Shown piece by piece: positions 24,682 to 33,898 of a DNA stretch of 64,000 bases. The notes below the pieces were generated by a model. The model saw only the letters and a list, made by a program, of their open reading frames with translations, had not been told where the DNA came from and did no database searches. Numbering within the stretch: position 1 is the stretch's first letter; every line of letters starts with the position of its first letter. A program made the translations under genes and the position numbers. Where the stretch lies: the NCBI GenBank assembly GCA_021851325.1, contig JAJZDZ010000007.1, positions 62,001 to 126,000 on the forward strand. Direction: 5' to 3'. Origin of the DNA: Pseudomonadota bacterium (GTDB taxonomy: Bacteria; Pseudomonadota; Alphaproteobacteria; Micropepsales; Micropepsaceae).

Positions 24682-27594
24682 ATGAAGCGTAAAATGACTA
24701 GGAAGCGCGTGAGCGCGAGCTTTTGGTTGATCGGTGCGGGTATTCTTGCCGCACCATGTTTTTTGCTATCGGCGAGTGCACGCGATAGCACATCGCGCTT
24801 TGTTCCGGCCCCGGTAACGGTCACAGCTGCTAATCGTGCAAACTATACGGCGATATTGCCGACTTGGAGACGAGTAACTCCTGTTGGGAGTATCGTTAGC
24901 ACGCCTAATTTTCCCACCAAGGTGATCGCAACTGGCGGTCATGTGCTGGTATTGACCAATGGTGCGACTCCCTATCAGGCGGTCACGTGGTATAGTCGTG
25001 AGTTGCTACGCCAGGCCCGATTGGGGACGATTGCGCAGCAGTCGCCGCCCATTGCTATGGTAACCACCTTTGGAGGCACCACTGCCGTAGCGCTTGATCC
25101 CCAACATATCGGGGCTCCGGGCATGGTTTATACAACGGACCAACCGGCAAAGAAGCGCGCCTCAGAGGCGCTTAAATCGGCGGGGGTCGAACGTAACGCG
25201 AAATCCATACCCACAAAAATCATTTCCCACAGTGATCTCTTTCAGGGACTAGCTGCGAGTCCTACCGGTGTCGTATACGCTACGGGAGGAAATTCCGACG
25301 TGGTGCTAGCGCTGCAACTTAAGGACAACGCTGTCCACGTGGTGCGGCAGTATTCACTTCGTTGGCAAACATTCCCGCGCAACCAGTATCCCTATACATA
25401 CCAAGGAGATCACGAGCAGAAGCCTTACAGCTTTTTTCCGGACTCAGTGGTAGTAGGCCCTAACGACCGGCATCTTTACGTAACGGGGATGCTCGCGAAC
25501 AGTCTTGCACGTATCAATATCCAAAGTGGGAAGACTGCATATGTAAACGTAGGTCCTTATCCGTTTGCCGTAATCTTGGCAGACGGTGGTCGGCGGCTGG
25601 CAGTGAGTGATTGGGCAGGGACTGGGGTAACGATACTAGATCGCCAGAGCTTAAAAGTGCTTGGCGTTGTCGCTACCGGACCGGTGCTCAGTGCCCGTAC
25701 GGCCGCTGCGGGAGTGCACCCGACGGCAATGGCTGCGGTTAAAGATAGCACGGATGTTTGGGTGGCAAACGCCAATGATGATCAGTTGGTGGAAGTTGAT
25801 ACGCAGGCCCTCAAGGCTGTACGGACTATCAACGATCGTCCTTATGCAAACGCGCCTCCAGGTAGCTATCCCGATGCGTTAGCAATTTCACATAACAGGC
25901 TGTTTGTTGCGAATGCCGGTAACGATGACGTTGCCGTTTATGATACCGCTAAAGGCAAGTTGATGGGGCTAATCCCTACAGGCTGGTATCCGAGCGCGCT
26001 CACGCTTGATCATGACAGCCTGTATGTTGTGGCCGCGAAAGGGTTGGGAACCGGACCTAACTTGCAGTGGCAATACATTGGCAACATGATGAACGGGCTG
26101 CTGCAGAAAGTCCCCTTGCAAGGGTTGCGCAAGAAGCTACCTGGCTGGACCCAGTTGGCGCTGCACGATGACCGCTTCCAATCTTCTCAGCGTAATGCTC
26201 TAGCTCGACGCAACAGACAAACCAGCGAATTTTTGCGCCGTCACATCCATTATGTGGTCTTTATACTACGTGAAAATAAGACTTTTGACGAAGATCTGGG
26301 GGACTACAGGCGCGCAGGAAAGTGGGCAAACCCAAAATTTGATCTTTATGGACTAAAGGAACTGCCTAACCTGTATCATTGGGCACGGCACAACGTCCTA
26401 TTTGCCAATTTCATGGCTGATGGCGAGGTGACAGCTCAGGGGCACCAATGGACCGACGGGGCCTCAGATTCGGACGTAGTGCAGCGGCTTTGGCCTCAGT
26501 ACTATTCTCATCGTGGGTTACTCTGGAATGCTGGACCCGGTGGGACTGGAGCACTCGATCCGGCAACGCCCGCAAGTCACGATTCGTTGGAATATGCGCA
26601 TCGCCAACTTGGCGCATTCGCCAATCCCTGGATAAGCTATCCTCAGCGCCTCTATCTCTTCAATAATCTTCTGGCTCACAACATCTCATTCGAGGATTTT
26701 GGCGAAAATCTGACACGGGCAAGGGACGGGGTAATCCGTAGAGCGCTTGCTGCGCACGTGGATCAGACCTATCCAGGTTGGGACAGAATGGTTCTGGATA
26801 CACGCCGGGTAGCGGCTGCAATCTCCTGGTTGAAGGCGCATCCGGGCACAGCGTTCCCACATTTCATCTTCATTTGGATACCTGACGATCACACCGCAGG
26901 ATTGAGTCCGTGCTACTACAGTCCAGATTATTACGTGGCAAATAATGACCATGCCACGGCTCAGTTCCTGCATTATCTTTCTGGAACTCCGCAGTGGCGT
27001 CACATGGTGGTATTTTTGGATGAGGATGACGCACAAAGTGGCGCCGATCACGTTAACGCCCACCGCACACTTGGCCTCGCATTGGGCCCGTGGGTACGCG
27101 CAGGAAAAATCGACACAGAGCCTTTGTCTCAGGTAAACATTGTTCGGAGTATCGAGGCAGTTCTGGGCTTGCCTGCGATGTCGCAATGGGATGCCAATGC
27201 CCAAGTTATATCAGGCATCTGGCGAAAAACTCCGCGGGTAAGTCACATGCCTATCCTGCCGATGTCAGAAGAGGTGCAATTCAATGCCGGCAAGTGCAGC
27301 AATCAACTGCTACTACGGCGGGAAGCTGCTGCTACAGGGCATACATTAAGATCGGGATGGCTTAAAGGGCATACTGATCCACATGGTGCCGGTGCGCAGG
27401 CTCATGCGTCTGCGGTTAGCTACACTCCAACATCCATCTTAAAGGTTGACGGTCCGGAGCAGATGCGTCAGGAGTGGATCGCGAGCAAGGGAAAGAAAAG
27501 TTATCAAGCGTTTCAACGCTACATCCATGCCTATGCCGCGTCCCACGGAACTACAGTTTCTGCGTATGAGGCAAATGACGGACAAGTGAACTAA
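24682..27594 (+). CDS. Secreted YVTN beta-propeller / phosphoesterase fusion
   Basis: The protein has 970 residues and starts with a basic-hydrophobic signal (SFWLIGAGILAAPCFLLSAS). Residues about 180-470 are a YVTN/YncE-type propeller, with repeats such as VVVGPNDRHLYVTGML, LADGGRRLAVSDW and ISHNRLFVANAGNDDVAVYD. From about residue 525 a phosphoesterase domain of the alkaline-phosphatase superfamily follows: HYVVFILRENKTFDEDLGD, FMADGEVTAQGHQWTDGASD, FIWIPDDHTAG and VVFLDEDDAQSGADHVNAHR carry the metal and active-site positions. Related proteins are acid phosphatases or phospholipases. A hairpin follows the stop codon. Confidence 0.85.
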   Translation: MKRKMTRKRVSASFWLIGAGILAAPCFLLSASARDSTSRFVPAPVTVTAANRANYTAILPTWRRVTPVGSIVSTPNFPTKVIATGGHVLVLTNGATPYQAVTWYSRELLRQARLGTIAQQSPPIAMVTTFGGTTAVALDPQHIGAPGMVYTTDQPAKKRASEALKSAGVERNAKSIPTKIISHSDLFQGLAASPTGVVYATGGNSDVVLALQLKDNAVHVVRQYSLRWQTFPRNQYPYTYQGDHEQKPYSFFPDSVVVGPNDRHLYVTGMLANSLARINIQSGKTAYVNVGPYPFAVILADGGRRLAVSDWAGTGVTILDRQSLKVLGVVATGPVLSARTAAAGVHPTAMAAVKDSTDVWVANANDDQLVEVDTQALKAVRTINDRPYANAPPGSYPDALAISHNRLFVANAGNDDVAVYDTAKGKLMGLIPTGWYPSALTLDHDSLYVVAAKGLGTGPNLQWQYIGNMMNGLLQKVPLQGLRKKLPGWTQLALHDDRFQSSQRNALARRNRQTSEFLRRHIHYVVFILRENKTFDEDLGDYRRAGKWANPKFDLYGLKELPNLYHWARHNVLFANFMADGEVTAQGHQWTDGASDSDVVQRLWPQYYSHRGLLWNAGPGGTGALDPATPASHDSLEYAHRQLGAFANPWISYPQRLYLFNNLLAHNISFEDFGENLTRARDGVIRRALAAHVDQTYPGWDRMVLDTRRVAAAISWLKAHPGTAFPHFIFIWIPDDHTAGLSPCYYSPDYYVANNDHATAQFLHYLSGTPQWRHMVVFLDEDDAQSGADHVNAHRTLGLALGPWVRAGKIDTEPLSQVNIVRSIEAVLGLPAMSQWDANAQVISGIWRKTPRVSHMPILPMSEEVQFNAGKCSNQLLLRREAAATGHTLRSGWLKGHTDPHGAGAQAHASAVSYTPTSILKVDGPEQMRQEWIASKGKKSYQAFQRYIHAYAASHGTTVSAYEANDGQVN

Positions 27595-27602
27595 GTAGAT
27601 GG

Positions 27603-27635
27603 CTTCACCGCACGGCGTTGAGCTGTGCGGTGAAG
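27603..27635 (+). terminator. Hairpin directly after the phosphoesterase gene
   Basis: CTTCACCGCAC (27603-27613) pairs exactly with GTGCGGTGAAG (27625-27635) across an 11-nt loop, starting 8 bp after the stop codon. Only a weak T-rich tail (GCTTATT) follows. Confidence 0.55.
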
Positions 27636-27639
27636 CTGT

Positions 27640-28122
27640 GCTTATTGATGGCGTACTGATAGTATTGTGCCTATGTAGCGCGTCCGGAATTCTCTAACAC
27701 ACATGTCCGCGAAGCGCCCACCGGAATGTCCGCGTAAACCTGATGATCGACGTTTCAAGATATGATCCCGCAGAAGGCTCTTCTCGCCGACAGCACCTGA
27801 AAGCGGTCTATCCGTCGCTAGATGCGGAAGTGGCATGGCGACGTCGAAAAGGAGGGCAAAGCAGGTTTCGCGTAGTTCCGTCAAAATTTGATCGGGGGCG
27901 TTACGTGGAGCTACAGGAGTATGCCATAAGATCAAACCTGGGGCTTGGCCTCTGTTTAGGCAAATAATTCTTTTGCCAAGCAAAAGGCGGTACTGGCATA
28001 GATATGCTGCCAGTCAGGGCACTTAACCTGACATATATGTCATGCGCCGGAGATCTGAGCCATCCTCGGTTGCAATCAAGCGTACTTGCGGCATATTCAT
28101 GAGGCCATTTGGAGCAGTGCGC
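27640..28122. other. Intergenic region upstream of the telA operon
   Basis: A 74-codon + frame (27743-27967) and an antisense frame are present, but neither has a ribosome-binding site or known motif. The telA promoter should lie here. Confidence 0.35.
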
Positions 28123-29349
28123 ATGTCTGATGGAAAGGACGCCCCTCTCGATCTGTCCCAGTTCGACAGTTTAGAGGTTTCTCCACCTCCCGCACCCAAT
28201 CTTGTGCCGTTACCTGCAGCTCCGACGCTACCCCAGGGACCTGAACCGGCGCCAGAGCGCCTGGTTGATATATCCAATCTCAATCCTGAAGATTTGGCAG
28301 CATCGCAGGCGGCTGCCGACAAAGTCAATTTTCGGGACACTGCGTCTCTCCTTGCCCACGGTGAGGGAGCTATGGCTGAAATTGCGCAGGCGTCACGGCA
28401 GTTGCTGACCGGGGTACGTCTGGGAGATGCCGGTGAGGTCGGCCAGATCGCCGCCAGCGTGATTGATGGTGTAAAGATATTACGTATCGAAGATCTTCAG
28501 TCCGAATCTAAAGGAGCGAGTCCGGCGGCCAAGGGGCTTGTGGGACGCTTCATGCGGTTCGCTGCGGATGCTCATTCGGCATTTAAGGGCTTTGCGGAAA
28601 ATCGTAAAAAGTTCCTCGATCTGATGGATCAGGAGCAAGCCAGAGCACGAAAAATAAAGGCTGATTTGACTGTGGCGGTACAACTGATGGACCGTCAGGC
28701 AGATGCAATTCGCAACAGTCTTCATGCACTCAAGATTGCCATCGCTGCGGGGCAGATTGCTTTGGATCGTGGGCAGACGGAGCTTGAGACCCTGCGCCAG
28801 AAAGCTGAGGCGTCCGGCGATGCGGCCGAGGCCGCAGATGTTATGGAGTTTCGTTCGGCGCTCGCCAATTTTCGCGGTAAGATTGCTGAAATGCGCGAGA
28901 ATCTTGTTGGTTCAGCAATGCTAATTCCGATAATCGGTCAGAATCGGAAGGCAGCTGAGACACGGATACTTAAAATTTCCGACGGAATGCTGGTTGTTAT
29001 TCCTCGTCTGATGGCGGTGGCTAGTCAGGCTGCGGTGCAGGTTGATATTGCCCGCGCCGCACAAGAATCCGAAAAGCTTGATGAGGTTGCGCGTCAGATT
29101 ACGGTCTTGGCTTCTAAAGGCGCGCATGATGCCGCGACCAGCGCCGCACGGAGCCTGGGAGGAGATGCTCGTAATATTGAGGTGCTGGCTCAAGTTGCCG
29201 ACGAAACCATTCGCACGATGCATGAAGTAATGGAAATTGAACGTGAGGTTGCAGCCGGGGATCGTGAGCGTGAGGCTAAACTTGCGGCAATTCGTGATCG
29301 CCTCGTTACGGGTATGCAGGGTGTAAATAAGGCTGCGGTGCAACAGTGA
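28123..29349 (+). CDS. telA: TelA/KlaA-family toxic-anion resistance protein
   Basis: I chose ATG 28123 (MSDGKDAPLDLSQ), with GGAG 8 bases upstream; the product has 408 residues. An earlier in-frame start at 28042 adds an unlikely leader. The N-terminus is rich in Pro. The remainder is almost all alpha-helix and matches TelA, e.g. MDRQADAIRNSLHALKIAIA, GSAMLIPIIGQNRKAAETRI and the C-terminal VEVLAQVADETIRTM-like block. TelA proteins are linked to tellurite resistance and to membrane or envelope stress; the mechanism is unsettled. The next gene overlaps its stop, so it leads a four-gene operon. Confidence 0.85.
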   Translation: MSDGKDAPLDLSQFDSLEVSPPPAPNLVPLPAAPTLPQGPEPAPERLVDISNLNPEDLAASQAAADKVNFRDTASLLAHGEGAMAEIAQASRQLLTGVRLGDAGEVGQIAASVIDGVKILRIEDLQSESKGASPAAKGLVGRFMRFAADAHSAFKGFAENRKKFLDLMDQEQARARKIKADLTVAVQLMDRQADAIRNSLHALKIAIAAGQIALDRGQTELETLRQKAEASGDAAEAADVMEFRSALANFRGKIAEMRENLVGSAMLIPIIGQNRKAAETRILKISDGMLVVIPRLMAVASQAAVQVDIARAAQESEKLDEVARQITVLASKGAHDAATSAARSLGGDARNIEVLAQVADETIRTMHEVMEIEREVAAGDREREAKLAAIRDRLVTGMQGVNKAAVQQ

Positions 29350-29726
29350 GCGGACCGGGATTTGACATAGAGGCAGCGTGGCTGCGCCGCTTTAGCGCTG
29401 ATGCGGAAAGTAATCTGACTGCATTTGCGTTGAGGCTTAAGGAATCGATGCCGGAGCTCGTGACGGTTCGGGAAAGTAAAGGTCTATTTTCAAGGCACGG
29501 GAGAATTGCAGCGGTTAGTATAGATCTGGGAGAGCACCGCTATGGACTTGAAATAGATCGCGGCCGACTTAGGTCCACCCTCAGTATGGTGGTACGGGGT
29601 ATTGTACTAAATACTAAAGAGCTGACCCCATCCGAATGGTTCGCAAAGCTGCTTGAGGAAACACACAAGATGAGCGAGCACGCTGAAGGTCTCAGCCAAT
29701 CCCTGTCGCAGTTCATGGCGAGCTAG
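29346..29726 (+). CDS. Small protein of the telA operon, function unknown
   Basis: The protein has 126 residues and starts at a GTG that overlaps the telA stop as GTGA. I do not recognise a family. It reads as a mixed alpha-beta cytoplasmic protein, with RIAAVSIDLGEHRYGLEIDRGRL forming likely strands and a helical C-terminal tail (KMSEHAEGLSQSLSQFM). ELTPSEWFAKLLEE suggests a short conserved block. The stop lies 2 bp before the next gene. Tight coupling to telA and to the YbjQ-like genes implies a shared role. Confidence 0.7.
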   Translation: MSGPGFDIEAAWLRRFSADAESNLTAFALRLKESMPELVTVRESKGLFSRHGRIAAVSIDLGEHRYGLEIDRGRLRSTLSMVVRGIVLNTKELTPSEWFAKLLEETHKMSEHAEGLSQSLSQFMAS

Positions 29727-29728
29727 GC

Positions 29729-30625
29729 ATGAGCGATCAAGATCAACTACCGGATATCGACGAGAGCTTTCATCAGGATGTGCTGCGTTGCTTACCCAAT
29801 AACGAGGTCCCCGCTTCAGTGCGAACCCGGCTTCAGGCAGCGCGTGCTGGTCAACGGCCCTGGGCCGCTACTCTTACGCCCGCGGAGCTTATGATCGTTC
29901 GTTCCCATGGGCTGAGACCGATTGCTGCGGTGTGTTCGACCTGCTGGCTGCATTATGGATTTTCATGGACGCGTGGCCATGCCGAGGGCTGGAACGCAGC
30001 TTTGCGCCGGCTTAAACGTGAAGCGTACATGGCAGGCGCTAATGCAGTACTTGATGTTAAGATGCGCACGATCCCGCTAGGGGTTCCAGATAGCATGGAC
30101 TTCAGCCTGATTGGGACTGCCGTATATGTGGACGGTCTTGCCCCTAGTGCGGATCCTGTAGTTGCGACGATTCCAGCACTTGAATTTGTTAAATTATTGG
30201 AAGCAGACGTGGTACCCACTGGTATTGCCATTGGAGCGGATTACCGCTGGCTTAGCGACTGGAACCGCGGCACTACAAATTTAATGATGATGGGTAACAT
30301 TGAGGCACAGAGCCTCAGCGCCTTGTGGAACGAGGTAAGAAATAACGCCCATATGGATCTAAGACGCAATGCGCGCGAGCAGGGTAATGGGGTTTTGGCC
30401 CATTTAAATTTCAGTCAGGGTTTCAAGGTGGAACGTCAGAATCAACCGCCGCAATATCTTGCACGCCATATTGTCGTCGCAACTACGGTCGATGCCCGGC
30501 GTGGAGTACCGCTTCCTCATGACATCAAGATTGTCGTCGATCTCCACCAAGGACGTACGCCTTTGACCGGTACAAGCCGGCACCACCAATCTTATAGCTC
30601 TAATGAATCTGAGGGAGCGATCTGA
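29729..30625 (+). CDS. YbjQ-like heavy-metal-binding-domain protein, diverged
   Basis: The protein has 298 residues. It reads as two repeats of one domain: a Phe/Met-Ile/Val-x-P-x-G strand motif, then a Cys/His hairpin, then a helix with R-x-x-EA-x-x-x-GANAV. First repeat: GLRPIAAVCSTCWLHYGFSW, then KREAYMAGANAVLDVKMRTI, and SLIGTAVYV. The second (VVPTGIAIGADYRWLSDWN) has lost the cysteines. PF01906 (YbjQ) is called heavy-metal-binding by family name, but metal binding is not well proven. The gene lies 2 bp after its neighbours on both sides. The final part is Ser/His-rich. Confidence 0.65.
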   Translation: MSDQDQLPDIDESFHQDVLRCLPNNEVPASVRTRLQAARAGQRPWAATLTPAELMIVRSHGLRPIAAVCSTCWLHYGFSWTRGHAEGWNAALRRLKREAYMAGANAVLDVKMRTIPLGVPDSMDFSLIGTAVYVDGLAPSADPVVATIPALEFVKLLEADVVPTGIAIGADYRWLSDWNRGTTNLMMMGNIEAQSLSALWNEVRNNAHMDLRRNAREQGNGVLAHLNFSQGFKVERQNQPPQYLARHIVVATTVDARRGVPLPHDIKIVVDLHQGRTPLTGTSRHHQSYSSNESEGAI

Positions 30626-30627
30626 TC

Positions 30628-31443
30628 ATGAGCGATGCTATTCCCGCCCACGCGGCAGAGCGGCTAAAAGGACTCAGAACTTCAGCCCATCCAACGGGCG
30701 TATTCACTTCCGATTTCTCAGTCAATGAGTTTCTGCTCGTACGCAAGGCAGGGTTCGAGCCTATTGGTCTTTGCGTCGGCTCTTGCGTTTATCATGTAGG
30801 CATACAATACGGCAGCTGGAGCCGTAATCAGGAACTCAGTGTGCTATCTAAAGCGATGTATCACGCTCGAGAACTTGCGATGACGCGAATGCGCGCGGAA
30901 GCTACGGCTATGGGCGCGGACGGAATCGTTGGTGTCAAGCTTACGATCAAACGTCTTGAGTGGGATCAGCATCTTCTGGAATTTATTGCTATTGGTACTG
31001 GCGTTGTCCATGGTGAAGGTCACAAGGGCTTTCGTGCCCATGATGGCGGACCTTTCACTTCGGACCTATCCGGACAAGACTTCTGGGCTCTTCTACATGC
31101 CGGATATCGTCCCGTTGAAATGGTTATGGGTTCTTGCGTATATCATGTTGCCCATCGTGGAATGCTTTCGGGCCTTGCAACTGTCGGACGTAATGTCGAG
31201 TTGGAGAATTTTACATCCGCGATGTATGAAGCAAGAGAGATTGCCATTGAACGCATGCAGCACGAGGCCGCCGCCTCAAAGGCTGAAGGAGTCGTTGGGG
31301 TCGATATCCATGAAGGAAGTCATGGTTGGCAAACTCATGTAATCGAGTTTTTTGCAATCGGCACAGCTGTCTTACCGCTTGAGCAGGAGATAGCACCTGA
31401 ACGGATACCAGATCCTATCATGGTATTGTCAGTAAATGACTAG
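30628..31443 (+). CDS. YbjQ-like protein with two tandem heavy-metal-binding domains
   Basis: The protein has 271 residues and a clear internal duplication. Repeat 1: FTSDFSVNEFLLVRKAGFEP, GSCVYHVG, RMRAEATAMGADGIVGVKL, EFIAIGTGV. Repeat 2: FTSDLSGQDFWALLHAGYRP, GSCVYHVA, RMQHEAAASKAEGVVGVDI, EFFAIGTAV. The Cys-x-x-His pair in SCVYHV is kept in both and resembles the motif in the gene before it. YbjQ proteins assemble into rings. The position at the end of the telA operon suggests that these proteins work with TelA. Confidence 0.75.
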   Translation: MSDAIPAHAAERLKGLRTSAHPTGVFTSDFSVNEFLLVRKAGFEPIGLCVGSCVYHVGIQYGSWSRNQELSVLSKAMYHARELAMTRMRAEATAMGADGIVGVKLTIKRLEWDQHLLEFIAIGTGVVHGEGHKGFRAHDGGPFTSDLSGQDFWALLHAGYRPVEMVMGSCVYHVAHRGMLSGLATVGRNVELENFTSAMYEAREIAIERMQHEAAASKAEGVVGVDIHEGSHGWQTHVIEFFAIGTAVLPLEQEIAPERIPDPIMVLSVND

Positions 31444-31641
31444 ATTTTCGAATTTGTGTGGGCGATGTCAGATCTCTAATTTTGTGGAGAGGGCGATATA
31501 GCCTCGTCAATCCAGACATACCCACCTGGTCTAATGCAGAGGCAGGAATCGTCGTCGTAGTCATTTGATTGTCGGCCATCGTTCTCAGATCTTGCCAAGC
31601 TCACTAACATAGAGCGGAATTTGCCAATGATCGCCGAGGGT

Positions 31642-32859
31642 TCATGTTGACCCTAGTACAGATTGCAATAGCTTCTGGCATCCGGTGATAGCCTGCCAAG
31701 TAGGATCAACAACGATACAACGCTCATCGTCGTCCTGGGTGTGAAGGAAACGGTGTGCGCCAAAGAATCCGGCGACGGTTCTGTAGCCTGCATTGTGTAT
31801 GGGTGTGAGTTCGCCGGCGGTAAAATGATCCGTAGTATGGGGGCTTTCTATTCCGCTTTGACCGGAAAAAGCTCGTTTTGCCGCATCTTGAATACTCGGA
31901 CTTACAACCAGGTACCGCTGCGGATCCGCGCTGGGAAGGGGGAATAATGGAGGAAATAGAGAATGCCAGTCGCGGGCGGCTATGCTGGCTCCCAAGGTCA
32001 ACCATATGGCAGTGGCGTCTGGCCCTGGGGCCATATCACGAATGGCTTGATCGGCTCCAAGGTATTCGTACTCATGAGCGCTGTTACAAATAAATGCAAT
32101 GTTATGGTTGGCAAAGCAATCTGGTGCCCATCGTGCGAGAGCTAGCCAGATTGCGACGCCTGGGCCGCGTTCACCTGCACAGGTAAACCAGCCCGAGCGA
32201 GGTGTTGAAACAATAATCCATTTGGATTGTCCGCGATCAATGCGCCCAACAAAATTGAAGGCGTCACGCTGACCGCCTTCGCCGGTCAGGAAAATGGAGG
32301 CACTGGCGCCACGCATGGCAGATGTAAGGAAGGTAGAGGCTTGATCTGGTGCCAGGATACCCACTGGAACCTTAAACATCGGCTTGGTTCCATCGGTATT
32401 GAGCGCAATCGCTTTGTGAGTTGGCCCATTGGTAATTATTACTACGGCACATGCACCTAGTGCAATGGCACGGCTTACTCCATCGTAAATCGGCTTCTGC
32501 AAGGCACTAACCCAACGTGAATATGGCAGATCGATGAGTACGATGGTACCGGACAGAGAATCTTCAAAAGGCAGGGAGGGGTCTATGCGAACCAGCTTAC
32601 CGGTTACACCATCAGTGGATGTTGGAACCACTATTCCTTGAGGGATAACCGTAGCAGTAAAACCTTCACTCACCAGTTCAGAGCGCCGCGCATTGAAATA
32701 CGGTACAGAGAAAGTCTGATTTTGGACTTCGAAGCCCAAACGTCTTAGTTCCGTTTGTAGCCAGGCGCCGCATGCATTATCGCCCATGCTACCTGATGCT
32801 TTTACACCAAAGCTTATATAACGCTCGAGATCCTGTTTGACGCTGTCGGGTGTTGCCAT
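31642..32859 (-). CDS. M28-like peptidase fold protein, metal ligands apparently missing
   Basis: The protein has 405 residues with no signal peptide. The N-terminal part (ERYISFGVKASGSMGDNACG, a run up to the PA-like insert) and the order of later blocks follow M28 aminopeptidases: a PA-type insert (IVLIDLPYSRW, ALGACAVVIITNG), a core strand (WIIVSTPRSGWFTCAGERGPG), IAFICNSAHEYEYLGADQ and a final TTDHFTAGELTPIHNAG. In active M28 enzymes the core strand has H-x-D and then G-A-x-D-N; here TPRSG and AGERGPG stand in their place. Some acidic positions remain. It may be inactive or have a different chemistry. Confidence 0.6.
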   Translation of the reverse strand: MATPDSVKQDLERYISFGVKASGSMGDNACGAWLQTELRRLGFEVQNQTFSVPYFNARRSELVSEGFTATVIPQGIVVPTSTDGVTGKLVRIDPSLPFEDSLSGTIVLIDLPYSRWVSALQKPIYDGVSRAIALGACAVVIITNGPTHKAIALNTDGTKPMFKVPVGILAPDQASTFLTSAMRGASASIFLTGEGGQRDAFNFVGRIDRGQSKWIIVSTPRSGWFTCAGERGPGVAIWLALARWAPDCFANHNIAFICNSAHEYEYLGADQAIRDMAPGPDATAIWLTLGASIAARDWHSLFPPLFPLPSADPQRYLVVSPSIQDAAKRAFSGQSGIESPHTTDHFTAGELTPIHNAGYRTVAGFFGAHRFLHTQDDDERCIVVDPTWQAITGCQKLLQSVLGST

Positions 32860-33209
32860 AATTCGACCTCAGGAAGTGTGCGGAGGAAGCCGCTAGCTAT
32901 ATCATGGCATTGGTCGCTTTTTACCGTAGCATGGCATGCATAATTCTCAGTTATCGACTTTGATGCTCGGTGTTCGACGATAAATCCTTCCAAAAGTAAC
33001 GGGCGGCGTCAGTTTTTTCACGTCTGTCTCCCAAATGTGTCGTCAGTATTGCAGGAAGATATGCGGTCTTGAAATCGGTCAGCAGCAATTAATCATATAT
33101 CTCGCCCCAGACGCGAGGCAGTTGAACAATTATCTACGTATCGAGAGGGAGCTGGCGCTTCTGAATCAAGCATTGAAGCTAAGCCGCGAAGACACTCCCA
33201 CAAATGCCA
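32860..33209. other. Intergenic region
   Basis: Between the M28-like gene start and the cytochrome gene end; no supported gene. The + frame from 33035 has no start signal or motif. Confidence 0.4.
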
Positions 33210-33237
33210 GGGGGCAAATCATGTCTGATTTGCCCCC
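33210..33237. terminator. Perfect 12-bp hairpin downstream of the cytochrome gene
   Basis: GGGGGCAAATCA (33210-33221) pairs exactly with TGATTTGCCCCC (33226-33237) across a 4-nt loop. It lies 50 bp past the - strand cytochrome stop. No T-run follows. Confidence 0.5.
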
Positions 33238-33289
33238 GGCGCCAACGGATAGAAAACGGGAGAGGAACCTATGGTCCAACCCAAATAAT

Positions 33290-33898
33290 CTAAAGCGATG
33301 CAAGATAAGCAGCTACCGCCCGCATCTGTGCATCCGTCATGTGCTGCACATTGGCATACATTATAGCATTATTACGTGACTTATCCCGGAACGCCTGAAG
33401 TTGTGCCACGAGATATTCGCGGTGCTGGCCGGCAAGACGTGGGAACATTGAGTTCCCTTCAGCATTTGCACCGTGGCACGCGCCACATGCAGGTACGTTC
33501 TCTGAGGTGATCCCGTTTTTGAAAATTGCTTCACCTGCAGCAACTTCTTGTGGGTTTTCAGTGGTCGAACCTTTCGGCGGCTGCTGTTCCTTATAATACT
33601 CGGCGATTTCCTTGATCATCTTGTCGGGCAGGGTACCAGCCATATTCCACATGTAGGCTTTGGCGTAGTGATCTGCTCTGGAGTGGTTACGGAAATTCTT
33701 AAGCTGGGTCTCAAGGTAGGTCTTGGTCTGCGCGGCCAGGTTGGGGAACCAAGCCGTAGAACTGATGCCGTTATTGCCGTGACATTGGCTGCACGTGTCG
33801 GTGACGATGTTCGGCTCAGCCGGCTTCGACGTTCCTGCCGTCGCGCTGGCTCCCACCAGGAGAAGCGCGGCCAAACCTACTGCTGCAAGTGATCTCAT
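33290..33898 (-). CDS. Diheme cytochrome c (c4-like)
   Basis: The protein has 202 residues with a signal peptide (LAAVGLAALLLVGASATAG). Two heme c motifs, CSQCH (about residue 36) and CGACH (about residue 137), each begin a cytochrome c domain. Both have the YLxxQLxxFRxxxR helix (KTYLETQLKNFRNHSR and REYLVAQLQAFRDKSR) and a Met (MAGTLPDKM and MYANVQHM) able to act as the distal ligand. This is the cytochrome c4 layout, a periplasmic electron carrier to terminal oxidases. The gene stands alone with a hairpin downstream. Confidence 0.88.
   Translation of the reverse strand: MRSLAAVGLAALLLVGASATAGTSKPAEPNIVTDTCSQCHGNNGISSTAWFPNLAAQTKTYLETQLKNFRNHSRADHYAKAYMWNMAGTLPDKMIKEIAEYYKEQQPPKGSTTENPQEVAAGEAIFKNGITSENVPACGACHGANAEGNSMFPRLAGQHREYLVAQLQAFRDKSRNNAIMYANVQHMTDAQMRAVAAYLASL

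Noticed and set aside
27743-27967. 74-codon + strand open frame before telA
   Set aside because: No start signal, no motif and no conserved neighbour; treated as chance.
33035-33379. 114-codon + strand open frame
   Set aside because: It overlaps the cytochrome gene antisense and includes the perfect hairpin at 33210-33237; no motifs.
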